Assembly (NCBI RefSeq): GCF_001667585.1
Contig: NZ_LZJZ01000012.1
Span: 213,147 to 277,146 of the forward strand
Source of the DNA: Mycobacterium sp. E2733
Lineage (GTDB): Bacteria; Actinomycetota; Actinomycetes; Mycobacteriales; Mycobacteriaceae
Direction of reading: 5' to 3'
DNA: 64,000 nucleotides
Part shown: in pieces, positions 28,416-35,415 of the stretch
How positions within the stretch are numbered: the stretch's first letter is position 1
Layout of the letters: each line of letters starts with the position of its first letter
Position numbers and translations under genes: made by a program
The notes under the pieces: model-generated
What the model saw: the letters and a program-made list of their open reading frames with translations, nothing else
Told to the model about the DNA's origin: nothing
Databases searched by the model: none

Positions 28416-28745
28416 ATGACCACCACATACGAGTTCCCGCCAACCCCGCCGACCGCGAGGCGGCTGCCTTGGACCTGATCGTCCAGCTGCCCGCCAAGCT
28501 GCTGGACACCCACGCCTTCACCGAGGTCCTGCAGGACTTGTGCGGGCCGCTGCACGCCGAGGGTGCGTTGGCCGGACTGTGCTGGGATGACGCCCGCCAG
28601 GTCGCCGCAGCGGTGGCCCTGGGCGCCTGCGACCACGATGACCTCGCCCTGGGCAACCCACAACCGGGCACGTACCGTGCTCGCCGGCAGCGACCGCAGC
28701 AATATCTGGCACGATCCGTGACTGCGCGGCCTGGGCACTCATCAC
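28416..28745 (+). pseudogene. Frameshifted relic of an unknown gene inside the element's left end
   Basis: The stretch 28030-28846 has no convincing intact gene. ATG 28416 opens MTTTYEFPPTPPTA, and a one-base frame change near 28455 leads into a protein-like frame (REAAALDLIVQLPAKLL, later AGLCWDDARQVAAAVALGA). This suggests a gene of about 110 codons broken by a frameshift. The frame has GC-rich third positions up to about 28700 and then degrades. I do not recognise the family, and the 3' end is uncertain. The remainder of 28030-28415 shows nothing I can support. Confidence 0.35.
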
Positions 28746-28846
28746 CGCCGCAAGCGTGGTGGCGCTGCTATGAGTCGAAATTGTTCGTTCTGTCCGCCCT
28801 GTTCACCGGCTTTCAGGCAGTTCGAGCCGCGTTACAACTTCGCAAA

Positions 28847-28906
28847 CGTACGTGATTTCGTACACTTTGGGAGGAAATAACTTGAAAAACGTACGGAGAT
28901 GCGTAC
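28847..28906 (+). promoter_or_regulatory. Two CGTAC-N7-CGTAC repeats ahead of the toxin-antitoxin operon
   Basis: Two 17-bp sites with the same architecture, CGTACGTGATTTCGTAC (28847-28863) and CGTACGGAGATGCGTAC (28890-28906), lie 43 bp apart, about four helical turns. They end 10 bp before ATG 28917. Phd/YefM antitoxins, alone or with their RelE toxin, repress their own operons by binding repeats at the promoter, so these are the likely operators. Confidence 0.55.
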
Positions 28907-29168
28907 AGTTCTTGACATGAACGCGAACGAGCTCCGTACTGCCGAGTCCGCTTCGATTGCCCTCACCGAGGTGCGGGACAACATCAAGGCCATCATCGAC
29001 GAAGTTGTGACTACAGCCACGGAGTACACCATTACCCGCCACGGCAAGCCCGTCGCAGTCATCCTCTCCTATGAGGAGTACGAGTCGCTGGTCGAGACAC
29101 TCAACATCCTGAGCGACGACGAGGCGATGGATGCGATCGAGGAAGCTGAGGCGGAGCTCAACGGATGA
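28899..29168 (+). CDS. Phd/YefM-family antitoxin
   Basis: 89 aa from ATG 28899; ATG 28917 (MNANELRTAESASIALTE) is an equally good start and leaves the second operator-like repeat untranslated. The N-terminal DNA-binding/dimerisation fold is typical: SIALTEVRDNIKAIIDEV, then ITRHGKPVAVILSYEEYESL. The acidic C-terminus (DDEAMDAIEEAEAELNG) should wrap the toxin. The ATGA overlap with the toxin gene is the usual coupling for such pairs. It is first of three coupled genes and belongs to the element's plus-strand cargo. Confidence 0.88.
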   Translation: MRTVLDMNANELRTAESASIALTEVRDNIKAIIDEVVTTATEYTITRHGKPVAVILSYEEYESLVETLNILSDDEAMDAIEEAEAELNG

Positions 29169-29401
29169 CCCGTCGAACAAGGCGCGCGACTAAAGATCTG
29201 GAGCAACTTCCGGATGTTTTGCTCGCGAAGGCCGAGGCGCTGATCGAGCGGTTACAGACCGAACCCGCGCTCGGCAAGAAGTTGAAGGGCAGGCTTGAGG
29301 GAAAGCGTTCTCTTCGGCTGGGGCGAACCCACCGAATCATCTACTGCGTCGACCCGCTGGTTGTGCTCACGATCGTCCCGCGGAAGGACGCGTATAGATG
29401 A
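29165..29401 (+). CDS. RelE/ParE-family toxin
   Basis: 78 aa. The C-terminal signature LRLGRTHRIIYCVD followed by LTIVPRKDAYR is typical of the RelE superfamily, whose members cut mRNA on the ribosome; a ParE-like gyrase toxin cannot be excluded. It overlaps the antitoxin gene at its start and a third gene at its end, both by ATGA. The N-terminus TRRTRRATKDLEQLP is strongly basic, as expected for an RNA-binding toxin. Confidence 0.87.
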   Translation: MTRRTRRATKDLEQLPDVLLAKAEALIERLQTEPALGKKLKGRLEGKRSLRLGRTHRIIYCVDPLVVLTIVPRKDAYR

Positions 29402-30861
29402 GTGGTCGGGAACAGGAAATCAGGAAGGAGCAACTTCTATATCGTGCACTAGCGGACTTCAGTGATGCTTGCGACGTCCCAGAACTGACCCCGTCGTGCC
29501 CCTTCTATCAACTGCAGCCGGACGGTTCGCCCATCTGCGGCGAGGAATGCAAAGACATTCTCAGCGACGATTTGTCCCATGCGGTAGAACCGGACACGTT
29601 AACTCTTGGTAGTGACCTTGCGGCTATGCAGGGGCCTAGGCGCCCTCGTCCGCGCCGCATTCCAGCTACCGGACGAGTCGCCTTCGATGCGCGACAGTTC
29701 TACCTGACGGACCGCGATCGTGACGTCAACTCGTGGGGTATGACCTCGTTGATCAAGGGTTTGCAGTTTCAGCTGGCTTGGATGTCGGTTGATCCGAATG
29801 ATCCGCCGCGCATGGAACGCTTCAATGAAATCTGTGATGAGCTAAGAATTCGCGGTATCGACCCGGTCGCCGTCACCCGTCAAGGCCTGTTCAGGCACAT
29901 CACGACCTCAGTTTTGTGGCACATACACAACGTGCTTGCCAAAGGGTCGGATGAACTCGGTTGGATAAACTTAATCCGTGCTGTGGCACCGGATTTCGAC
30001 GAGAGCGCTTCCGATGCGGAGGATGGCCTTGAACGAGCCGTGGACACAATCAGACCCCATCTAACGGCTTGGGTTCTGTTCGCTGATATCGAAGACCTGA
30101 TAGAACACCGGCTGACGATGCCCGTCGATGAGCTTGAACGGTTGTACGCAGAGGGCCTTCCCCCAAGGGATTTCGACGCTGTTTGGCTCGTCGAACGCTT
30201 CACCGCGACATATCTCGATGACTGGAGCCGGCGTTCACTGCAGCGGGAGTGGAGATATATCCACTCCCAATGCGCTTCGCCATGCCCTCCAGCGAACATG
30301 CGTGAGCGCTCCGTGGACGTCAAAGCGCTGGCCATGCTGCTCGCGGAGGTGGGCGCGCGCCACGTTGAGGGACACGACGCGGACATCGACGATGACTCCG
30401 GCGGAGATGGGCCGGCAGGCCTGTTACACGTGGGCCAGTTCTTGCCGCTGGCGGTTGAAGCTCTTGAGCGCGGGGATCGCGCGGAGGCGGTGTCAATCTT
30501 CAAGATGCTGTACGAAATTCGGCCAGATGACCGAGAGGTCACCAACAACCTTGGCTTCTGCATTCTCCCAGAACAGCCGGAAGAGGCGGCTGGCTACCTG
30601 GCAACAGCCATCGAGACGACGAGTTCGAAGCCGCTTTTGGCCATGGCCTATCTGAACCTGTCTCTCGCGCGCTACATTTTGGGAGACATCTCAGGAGCGC
30701 GGGAAGCGCTCGATTCGGCGCGGGAAAACCCGACAGATGGTCTCTTCTGTTGGATGTGGGATCTTGCTGGGATCGCCAACGGCGAATGGCATCTGGTGTA
30801 CTTCAACGATGGTCTGAGCGAATACTCAGACGCCCTTCAAGAACTGCTGGATGCCTGCTAG
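29398..30861 (+). CDS. Unknown TPR-like protein, third gene of the toxin-antitoxin operon
   Basis: 487 aa, family not recognised. Its ATG overlaps the toxin stop by 4 nt, so the three genes are translationally coupled. The N-terminal 55 residues carry Cys25, Cys34, Cys47 and Cys51 (around SCPFYQLQPDGSPICGEEC), possibly a metal site. The middle (about 100-330) is helical with many Trp, Arg and Asp residues. The C-terminal part (about 345-450) looks like two or three TPR helices, for example EALERGDRAEAVSIFKMLYE and YLNLSLARYILGDISGARE. There is no signal peptide. Codon use is visibly less GC-rich than in the atp genes, consistent with transfer. Confidence 0.75.
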   Translation: MSGREQEIRKEQLLYRALADFSDACDVPELTPSCPFYQLQPDGSPICGEECKDILSDDLSHAVEPDTLTLGSDLAAMQGPRRPRPRRIPATGRVAFDARQFYLTDRDRDVNSWGMTSLIKGLQFQLAWMSVDPNDPPRMERFNEICDELRIRGIDPVAVTRQGLFRHITTSVLWHIHNVLAKGSDELGWINLIRAVAPDFDESASDAEDGLERAVDTIRPHLTAWVLFADIEDLIEHRLTMPVDELERLYAEGLPPRDFDAVWLVERFTATYLDDWSRRSLQREWRYIHSQCASPCPPANMRERSVDVKALAMLLAEVGARHVEGHDADIDDDSGGDGPAGLLHVGQFLPLAVEALERGDRAEAVSIFKMLYEIRPDDREVTNNLGFCILPEQPEEAAGYLATAIETTSSKPLLAMAYLNLSLARYILGDISGAREALDSARENPTDGLFCWMWDLAGIANGEWHLVYFNDGLSEYSDALQELLDAC

Positions 30862-30876
30862 TTCCGCCTGATTCTG

Positions 30877-32151
30877 GTGTTGGAACCAAATGCACAACTA
30901 CACAGCATGCGGTTTGAAATGCTGTCTGGCATGCAAGATGCCCCCCAGTCCGGGCGATCCCAGCGGGGCCGTCCGCCGCCGCGCGTTTCTCCGGCGGTCC
31001 GCGCGTCGGTGCGGGAAGAGCGCCGGCAGGCTGTCTTGGCGCTCCGATCGAGTGGATTGACCATGCACACGATCGCGCAACAGCTCGGGGTCAGTGTCGA
31101 GACAGTTCGGTCCACGCTGGCCGTCACGGGCGATCCACGCCCGCTGCGCAAACGCCGACCTACACCGCCGTGCATCGTCGAGGGCTGCGAGCGCCCGCGC
31201 GGAAGCAAAACCGGCTACTGCCGTGGCCATGCGCGCCAACTGCGGGATAACGGCACAGTGACACCTTTCCACTCGCGACTGAAGCAACAGCAGGAGGCCC
31301 GTCGGGAGCGCGAGCAAGCGGTTTTCACACTGCGGGCGACCGGGCTCACCATGCAAGCGATCGCCGCCCAACTCGGTATCAGCCAGACCACTGTTCACAG
31401 GGCGCTCTGCGTCACGGGCGACCCGTGTCCGCAAGTCTTCACGGGGCCGAAGCGGTGCAACATCGACGGCTGCGAGCGGCCATCAAACTACGGCACCGAC
31501 GGCTACTGCTCAACGCACGAAAAACGGAAACAAAGAGGATTGCCGCTCGTCCCTGAATTGCTGCGCGCACCAAAGGGCCAGAACACGCCCTGCATCGTCA
31601 AAGGCTGCACCCGTCCGCGTGGAAACAAACATGGCTACTGCAATGGCCATGCGCGGCAACTGAGGGACACCGGCGCGGTCATGCCTTCGTTCCAGCCCCG
31701 AATGAAGCAGCCAGAGTTATGTAGCTTCGACGGCTGCACCGGTAAAGCAAAATCGAAGGGATACTGCGAAGCCCACCTTCGGCAGCTACGGGTACATGGC
31801 CACATGGTTCCCATCCGAACCATCTTTGATGAATGCACCTATACCGGGGCGCACCATCGGTGCAGGGCGCTGTGGGGCCGCGTCCAGCAATACCCATGCA
31901 TCTGGTGTTGCGACCCCGCTGAGGAATGGGCGTACGACGGCACGGATCAGTCTGAACTGTATGACACTCGGCATGATTGGCAGTTGAGAAGCATCGTGCC
32001 CTATTCGCGGTTTCCTGAGTTCTATATGCCGATGTGTAAGCGATGCCACAAGAAGTTCGACATCGAGCGACTTCAGACAGAGCTCCAACAGTTCCGGGAG
32101 TGGCGTAAGAGCGAAAGGCAATTGCTCGGAGACGACGAGCCGCCGTTCTGA
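30877..32151 (+). CDS. Modular HTH / zinc-knuckle / HNH-like DNA-binding protein
   Basis: 424 aa from GTG 30877; ATG 30907 is also possible. It has two homologous HTH segments (about 50-85 and 144-183: LTMHTIAQQLGVSVETV and LTMQAIAAQLGISQTTV). Four C-x4-C-x(9-11)-C-x2-H knuckles follow at Cys99/104/115/His118, Cys194/199/211/His214, Cys239/244/255/His258 and Cys282/287/297/His300. The C-terminal domain (about 335-400) has YPCIWCC, EEWAYD and YMPMCKRCHKKFD. That last domain matches the 105-aa protein at 35096-35413. Knuckles 1 and 3 are near copies, so internal duplication has occurred. The likely role is DNA binding or site-specific cutting; no canonical HNH catalytic His pair is certain. Confidence 0.75.
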   Translation: MLEPNAQLHSMRFEMLSGMQDAPQSGRSQRGRPPPRVSPAVRASVREERRQAVLALRSSGLTMHTIAQQLGVSVETVRSTLAVTGDPRPLRKRRPTPPCIVEGCERPRGSKTGYCRGHARQLRDNGTVTPFHSRLKQQQEARREREQAVFTLRATGLTMQAIAAQLGISQTTVHRALCVTGDPCPQVFTGPKRCNIDGCERPSNYGTDGYCSTHEKRKQRGLPLVPELLRAPKGQNTPCIVKGCTRPRGNKHGYCNGHARQLRDTGAVMPSFQPRMKQPELCSFDGCTGKAKSKGYCEAHLRQLRVHGHMVPIRTIFDECTYTGAHHRCRALWGRVQQYPCIWCCDPAEEWAYDGTDQSELYDTRHDWQLRSIVPYSRFPEFYMPMCKRCHKKFDIERLQTELQQFREWRKSERQLLGDDEPPF

Positions 32152-32278
32152 ATGCGGGAGCGACCGACCAGAGCCCTTCCGGTTGCAGCGAAGCATGCCA
32201 GCAATGGGCCACTAAGTGCCCACCGCCCGCATTCGGTTTTAGGACCAGTCAAACCCGAATCCGTTGCTGCACAACGTG

Positions 32279-32340
32279 CTTCCGCAGGACACCGCCTGAC
32301 CAGCGGAAGCCCCCGCTGAAAAGCGACTTCCGCAGCGAAA
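32279..32340. repeat. Alternating CTTCCGC / GCGGAAG inverted repeats
   Basis: CTTCCGC (32279-32285), GCGGAAG (32303-32309) and CTTCCGC (32327-32333) alternate, so two mutually exclusive hairpins can form. A diverged copy of the block from CTGACCAGCG to AAAAGCGACTT recurs at 32723-32770, on the other side of the small secreted gene. The intergenic stretch 32152-32388 holds nothing else I can support. Confidence 0.5.
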
Positions 32341-32388
32341 AGATCATTTCCGGGACACCGCGTTAACGTCGAGGCAATAATATGCGGC

Positions 32389-32616
32389 GTGAACGTACTG
32401 GCCGCCCTCGCGCTTTCCGCAGCATTCTTCGCCCCGACGGCTCCTGCGCCGCCGCTCTCGCCGTCAACCTGCCAGCCAGTGAGCAACGGCGGCAATTGCT
32501 ATCGGCCCGGCCAATTTTGCCGTAACAGAGACCACGGCGTAACCGGCGTGACCGCTGACGGCGAAAAGATCGTTTGCACTAACAATGATGGTTGGCGCTG
32601 GGAACCGGCCACCTAA
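32389..32616 (+). CDS. Small secreted cysteine-containing protein
   Basis: 75 aa from GTG 32389. An N-terminal signal-like segment (MNVLAALALSAAFFAPTAPA) is followed by a mature region of about 50 aa with four Cys (STCQPV, GNCYRPG, QFCRNRD, IVCTNND) and a C-terminal DGWRWEPAT. The four Cys could make two disulfides after export. I recall proteins of this kind, with the CYRPGQFC and WRWEP motifs, in mycobacteria, but their role is unknown. A strong hairpin follows 47 bp downstream. Confidence 0.7.
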   Translation: MNVLAALALSAAFFAPTAPAPPLSPSTCQPVSNGGNCYRPGQFCRNRDHGVTGVTADGEKIVCTNNDGWRWEPAT

Positions 32617-32662
32617 ATCTGGCGGGGAAATTCGGTTTGCGCCGATCCCGTTGCCGCTTTCC

Positions 32663-32695
32663 AGCGTGAAACCGAACGCCTTCGGTTTTCACGCT
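32663..32695 (+). terminator. Strong hairpin downstream of the secreted-protein gene
   Basis: AGCGTGAAACCGAA (32663-32676) pairs with TTCGGTTTTCACGCT (32681-32695) around a CGCC loop, with 14 pairs and one bulged base. It lies 47 bp past the stop. There is no clear T tail, so it may be a mycobacterial-type terminator or an mRNA 3' stabiliser. Confidence 0.55.
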
Positions 32696-32952
32696 GTCCC
32701 CGAAACCCGCCGCCACAAACAGCTGACCAGCGTAAACACGCGAAAATCCCTGCTAAAAGCGACTTTCGCGGGGCACAAATTCTTCGGTGAAAAGCTGAGG
32801 GGGGGCTACCCACACAGGGGCGGGCGTGGTTTGCCTCCCGGTCCTCGTCCTGTTTGACCGCCCCCCTGGGGTCTGCGTTCGAGTTAGGGTCCCATGACCG
32901 GGGAAGCCAGCGACTGGCCACACCATGCGCCCGATCACGGGAGTCTCAGGGG

Positions 32953-33113
32953 TTCCGTGGGCGGGCAGCGGTGCCCTGGTGTCGACGCCCGAGTGCTGTT
33001 TGTCCCGTCGGCAACACATCCGTCACCCGCCCACGGAAGTGGGAGTTCCGTGGAACGGGGCAGGCTCCGGTGCACACCGAGGGCACCCCACCACAAATCC
33101 CCGTCCCACGGAA
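32953..33113. repeat. Dense palindromic cluster between the converging halves of the element
   Basis: Four copies of a TTCCGTGG core alternate in orientation. TTCCGTGGGCGGG (32953-32965) and CCCGCCCACGGAA (33026-33038) are a perfect 13-bp inverted repeat. TTCCGTGGAACGGGG (33046-33060) and CCCCGTCCCACGGAA (33099-33113) match at 14 of 15. Inside, GGTGCCCTGGTGT (32970-32982) pairs with ACACCGAGGGCACC (33075-33088). The cluster ends 8 bp before the capsid stop codon. The whole noncoding stretch 32617-33120 (504 bp) contains this, the hairpin at 32663 and the repeat at 32723. It could be a bidirectional terminator, replication origin or packaging site. Confidence 0.75.
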
Positions 33114-33120
33114 GTCGTTG

Positions 33121-34518
33121 CTAAAGCGCCAGCATCCGGAACGCTGCGGTGTTGATGCAGTCCGAACCCAAACGCGACCAGGCCCACAGCCCGCGTTGGC
33201 CGGTAGGCCGGTGGTTGGGACCGAACACCACGGGAACCAGTTCCACGCTGGTGCCGATGCGCTGGGAGATAACGAACTGGTCCCAGGCGCCGTAGATTAT
33301 CGCGTGGCTGCCGGCGGCCAGGCTGCCGTCCATGTTGGAGGCCTCACCCACCGGACGACCCAGCAGCGAGCGCGGGTCGTTCTGGATGGACGGGAACCGG
33401 ATCGCGCCGTTGGGGGTCTCCAACGCGGCGATGGCGTTGATGGCGGCCAGGTTGCCCAGCCACTTGGCGTTGGCCTGCCACCTAGGGCCGAGGCTATTTT
33501 GAAGAGCCCAGATGTCGCTGGCTGAAATCGTTGCCTCCGTGCCCGCGTTGACCACGCTGGACGAGCCAGTCAGCTTGGTGACGATGCCGGTGGGACCGCC
33601 CACACCGCCGCCGTTGGTCCAGTTCTCGTTGAGCAGCTGCAGCTGGCTGTCCGAAATCAGCTGGCCCAGATGGGAAACCAGGTCCGTGGCGTCCATCGCC
33701 ACTTCCACGGAGAACGGCACCCATGTGGATGCCTTGTAGTTGACGACCTGCGGCTCCGCCAGAGCGGGGCTCGCGTCCGATGCCTCCGCACCCTCAGCCA
33801 GGAACTCCGACACGATCCCGTTGGAGTTGATGCCATGCCAGATGTCGGAAACCGAGCGCACCACCCGCGCCCACTGCAACAGCGGGTTGATGGAACCGGC
33901 GTTGACCAGGTTGATGTTGAAATCCACCTCGAACGGCACCAGGAACCCGCCAGCGGAGTCCGTTAACGACATGGCGCGCTGCTCCTGCTTCAAACACGAA
34001 ACCCGCTCGAATGCCACGCGTTCCGGGCCGGTGAATTCCAGGCCCGCGCGGGCTTCGCCGTGCGCCAATAGCTTCCGGAATGCCGCCTTGTATTCCGGGC
34101 TGCCGCTGTCGGTCACCCAGCGCTGCATCCAGCTGCGCTCCAAGTCGTTGCCGCCGTCCACCAGGCGCTCCACGGCCTCGGCGGCGCGCTCATCCAGGCC
34201 ACCAGTCTTGACCGATCGCTCCAAGGTCCGCATGGCGCTGCCCCGCTGCGAGGTGCCGCCCATGGTGGGCGTGTAAGGCTCGATGGAGCCGCGCTCCACC
34301 CGCAGCTGGCCACCCGCTCCGCGCGCTGCCCCGGCAATGGCATCACGGCGGTCCAGGGTTTCCACGTGGCGGGTCAACGAGTCGAACTCGGTGCCAATCT
34401 CGTCCAACTCCGCGCCCTCGGCCTTCGAGATGCGGTGCTTTGCGGCGAGGGCTTCCATCCGCTCGTGGATTTCGTGCATACGGGCCACCGCCGCGTCCCG
34501 CGTAAGCGATTGAGTCAT
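33121..34518 (-). CDS. HK97-type major capsid protein
   Basis: 465 aa. The N-terminal 60 or so residues form a charged coiled coil (HEIHERMEALAAKHRISKAE, then LDEIGTEFDSLTRHVETLD) like the delta/scaffold domain of HK97 gp5. The rest is a capsid fold with LTDSAGGFLVPFEVDFNI near residue 185 and YKASTWVPFSVEVAMDATDL near 270. It resembles the capsid proteins of phiRv1-type mycobacterial elements (Rv1576c, from memory). There is a good ribosome site (GAGGAA, 10 nt before ATG). No prohead protease, portal or scaffold gene is adjacent, so any particle would need helper functions or self-processing. Confidence 0.85.
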   Translation of the reverse strand: MTQSLTRDAAVARMHEIHERMEALAAKHRISKAEGAELDEIGTEFDSLTRHVETLDRRDAIAGAARGAGGQLRVERGSIEPYTPTMGGTSQRGSAMRTLERSVKTGGLDERAAEAVERLVDGGNDLERSWMQRWVTDSGSPEYKAAFRKLLAHGEARAGLEFTGPERVAFERVSCLKQEQRAMSLTDSAGGFLVPFEVDFNINLVNAGSINPLLQWARVVRSVSDIWHGINSNGIVSEFLAEGAEASDASPALAEPQVVNYKASTWVPFSVEVAMDATDLVSHLGQLISDSQLQLLNENWTNGGGVGGPTGIVTKLTGSSSVVNAGTEATISASDIWALQNSLGPRWQANAKWLGNLAAINAIAALETPNGAIRFPSIQNDPRSLLGRPVGEASNMDGSLAAGSHAIIYGAWDQFVISQRIGTSVELVPVVFGPNHRPTGQRGLWAWSRLGSDCINTAAFRMLAL

Positions 34519-34834
34519 TGTCTCGTTCCTCTGGTCAAGGGCTGTTTAAGGTTTCAGTGGTGGCCGCGTTTAGGGGCCACGCGGCCCCGCCGTCGCAGCC
34601 AAGTAAGCGGCGACGGAGCCACGCGGCAATTGCATGCTGCTTCCACGCGAAATGAGGTTGTCCGCTATCCGCGCAGTGGCCTACGCGGGCAAACCGAAAT
34701 GCGAACTGTGCGTTGCCTTGCCAGCGGATCCCAGGCCTGCCCGGTCCGGTGGCGGCGCAACCCTTGCGGGTCGGGCCTGCGTGTGTACGTCGCAGCACCC
34801 AACATAGACCAGGCCACCGACAAAGCGCCAGAGG
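34519..34834 (-). other. 316-bp stretch upstream of the capsid gene with hairpins
   Basis: No gene I can support. It contains GTGGCC / GGCCAC (34560-34565, 34575-34580), an overlapping alternative GGCCGCG / CGCGGCC (34562-34568, 34580-34586), and CCGTCGC / GCGACGG (34590-34596, 34610-34616), followed by the capsid ribosome site. It may hold a terminator for the upstream genes and the capsid promoter. An 87-codon open frame here has shadow-like composition. Confidence 0.5.
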
Positions 34835-35071
34835 TCATTTCGGCGGTGTACGTGAAAGTCGCGAATCCACCCAGTCGTCGCGGTCCCCGAATATGGTTAT
34901 CCCCAACGGATCCTGATGCTGCAGCTGGTCCAGAGCGGCCTGCTCGGTGTCCAGGCCACGTTCCAACAGGCCGCGCTCACACTCGTCGTCGGACAGGGTG
35001 TGAGCTGTTGCGGCCTCCCCGGCGATTTCGCGGGTTTCACTCACAATGCGTCGGCGTTCTTCAGCGTTCAT
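34835..35071 (-). CDS. Small hypothetical protein of the element
   Basis: 78 aa, unrecognised. It is acidic and helical at the N-terminus (NAEERRRIVSETREIAGEAA) and polar throughout. The ATG is preceded by AAAGGA at good spacing, and the gene lies 24 bp after the HNH-like gene on the same strand, between it and the capsid gene. Composition fits a real small phage-type protein; the function is unknown. Confidence 0.65.
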   Translation of the reverse strand: MNAEERRRIVSETREIAGEAATAHTLSDDECERGLLERGLDTEQAALDQLQHQDPLGITIFGDRDDWVDSRLSRTPPK

Positions 35072-35095
35072 GTTGGGGGTCCTTTCGGGTCGGGG

Positions 35096-35413
35096 TCACC
35101 AAGTGGCGTATACGCGCAGCGCGCGGTGGGTGCGATCGAAGTGTCGATGGCATGGCCGACACATCGGCTGATACCTGTCCGGGTCCAGGCTGTTGCGGCG
35201 CGGCGCGCCGTTGACGGTGGCCACGAGTTCGTCCGGATCGCTATTGTCGTACGCCCATTCAGCTGCAGGGCGTCCGCAATCACCCATGCAGGGGTACGAC
35301 GTCGCGCGGCCCCTGGCAGCCAGCAGCCGCATATGGGCGGCGCGGTAGCCCACCACACGAGGTTGGTCGGGGTCGGCGTCCCAGGCTCGGAACACATCGG
35401 AGCTTGCGCTCAT
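35096..35413 (-). CDS. Small HNH-like zinc protein
   Basis: 105 aa from ATG 35413; the longer open frame upstream overlaps the replication-type gene and is rejected. Residues about 40-95 read YPCMGDCGRPAAEWAYD, then YQPMCRPCHRHFD, giving two CxxC-type pairs. The same domain ends the 424-aa protein of this element. It looks like a degenerate HNH/zinc-ribbon fold. In phages such proteins often sit near packaging genes and assist terminase, but no terminase is present here. It starts 2 bp after the preceding gene ends. Confidence 0.7.
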   Translation of the reverse strand: MSASSDVFRAWDADPDQPRVVGYRAAHMRLLAARGRATSYPCMGDCGRPAAEWAYDNSDPDELVATVNGAPRRNSLDPDRYQPMCRPCHRHFDRTHRALRVYATW

Positions 35414-35415
35414 CG

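Noticed and set aside
34535..34798. 87-aa minus-strand frame upstream of the capsid gene, considered as a prohead protease remnant
   Set aside because: Arg/Gly/Pro-rich composition, no protease motif, and the DNA is dominated by hairpins.
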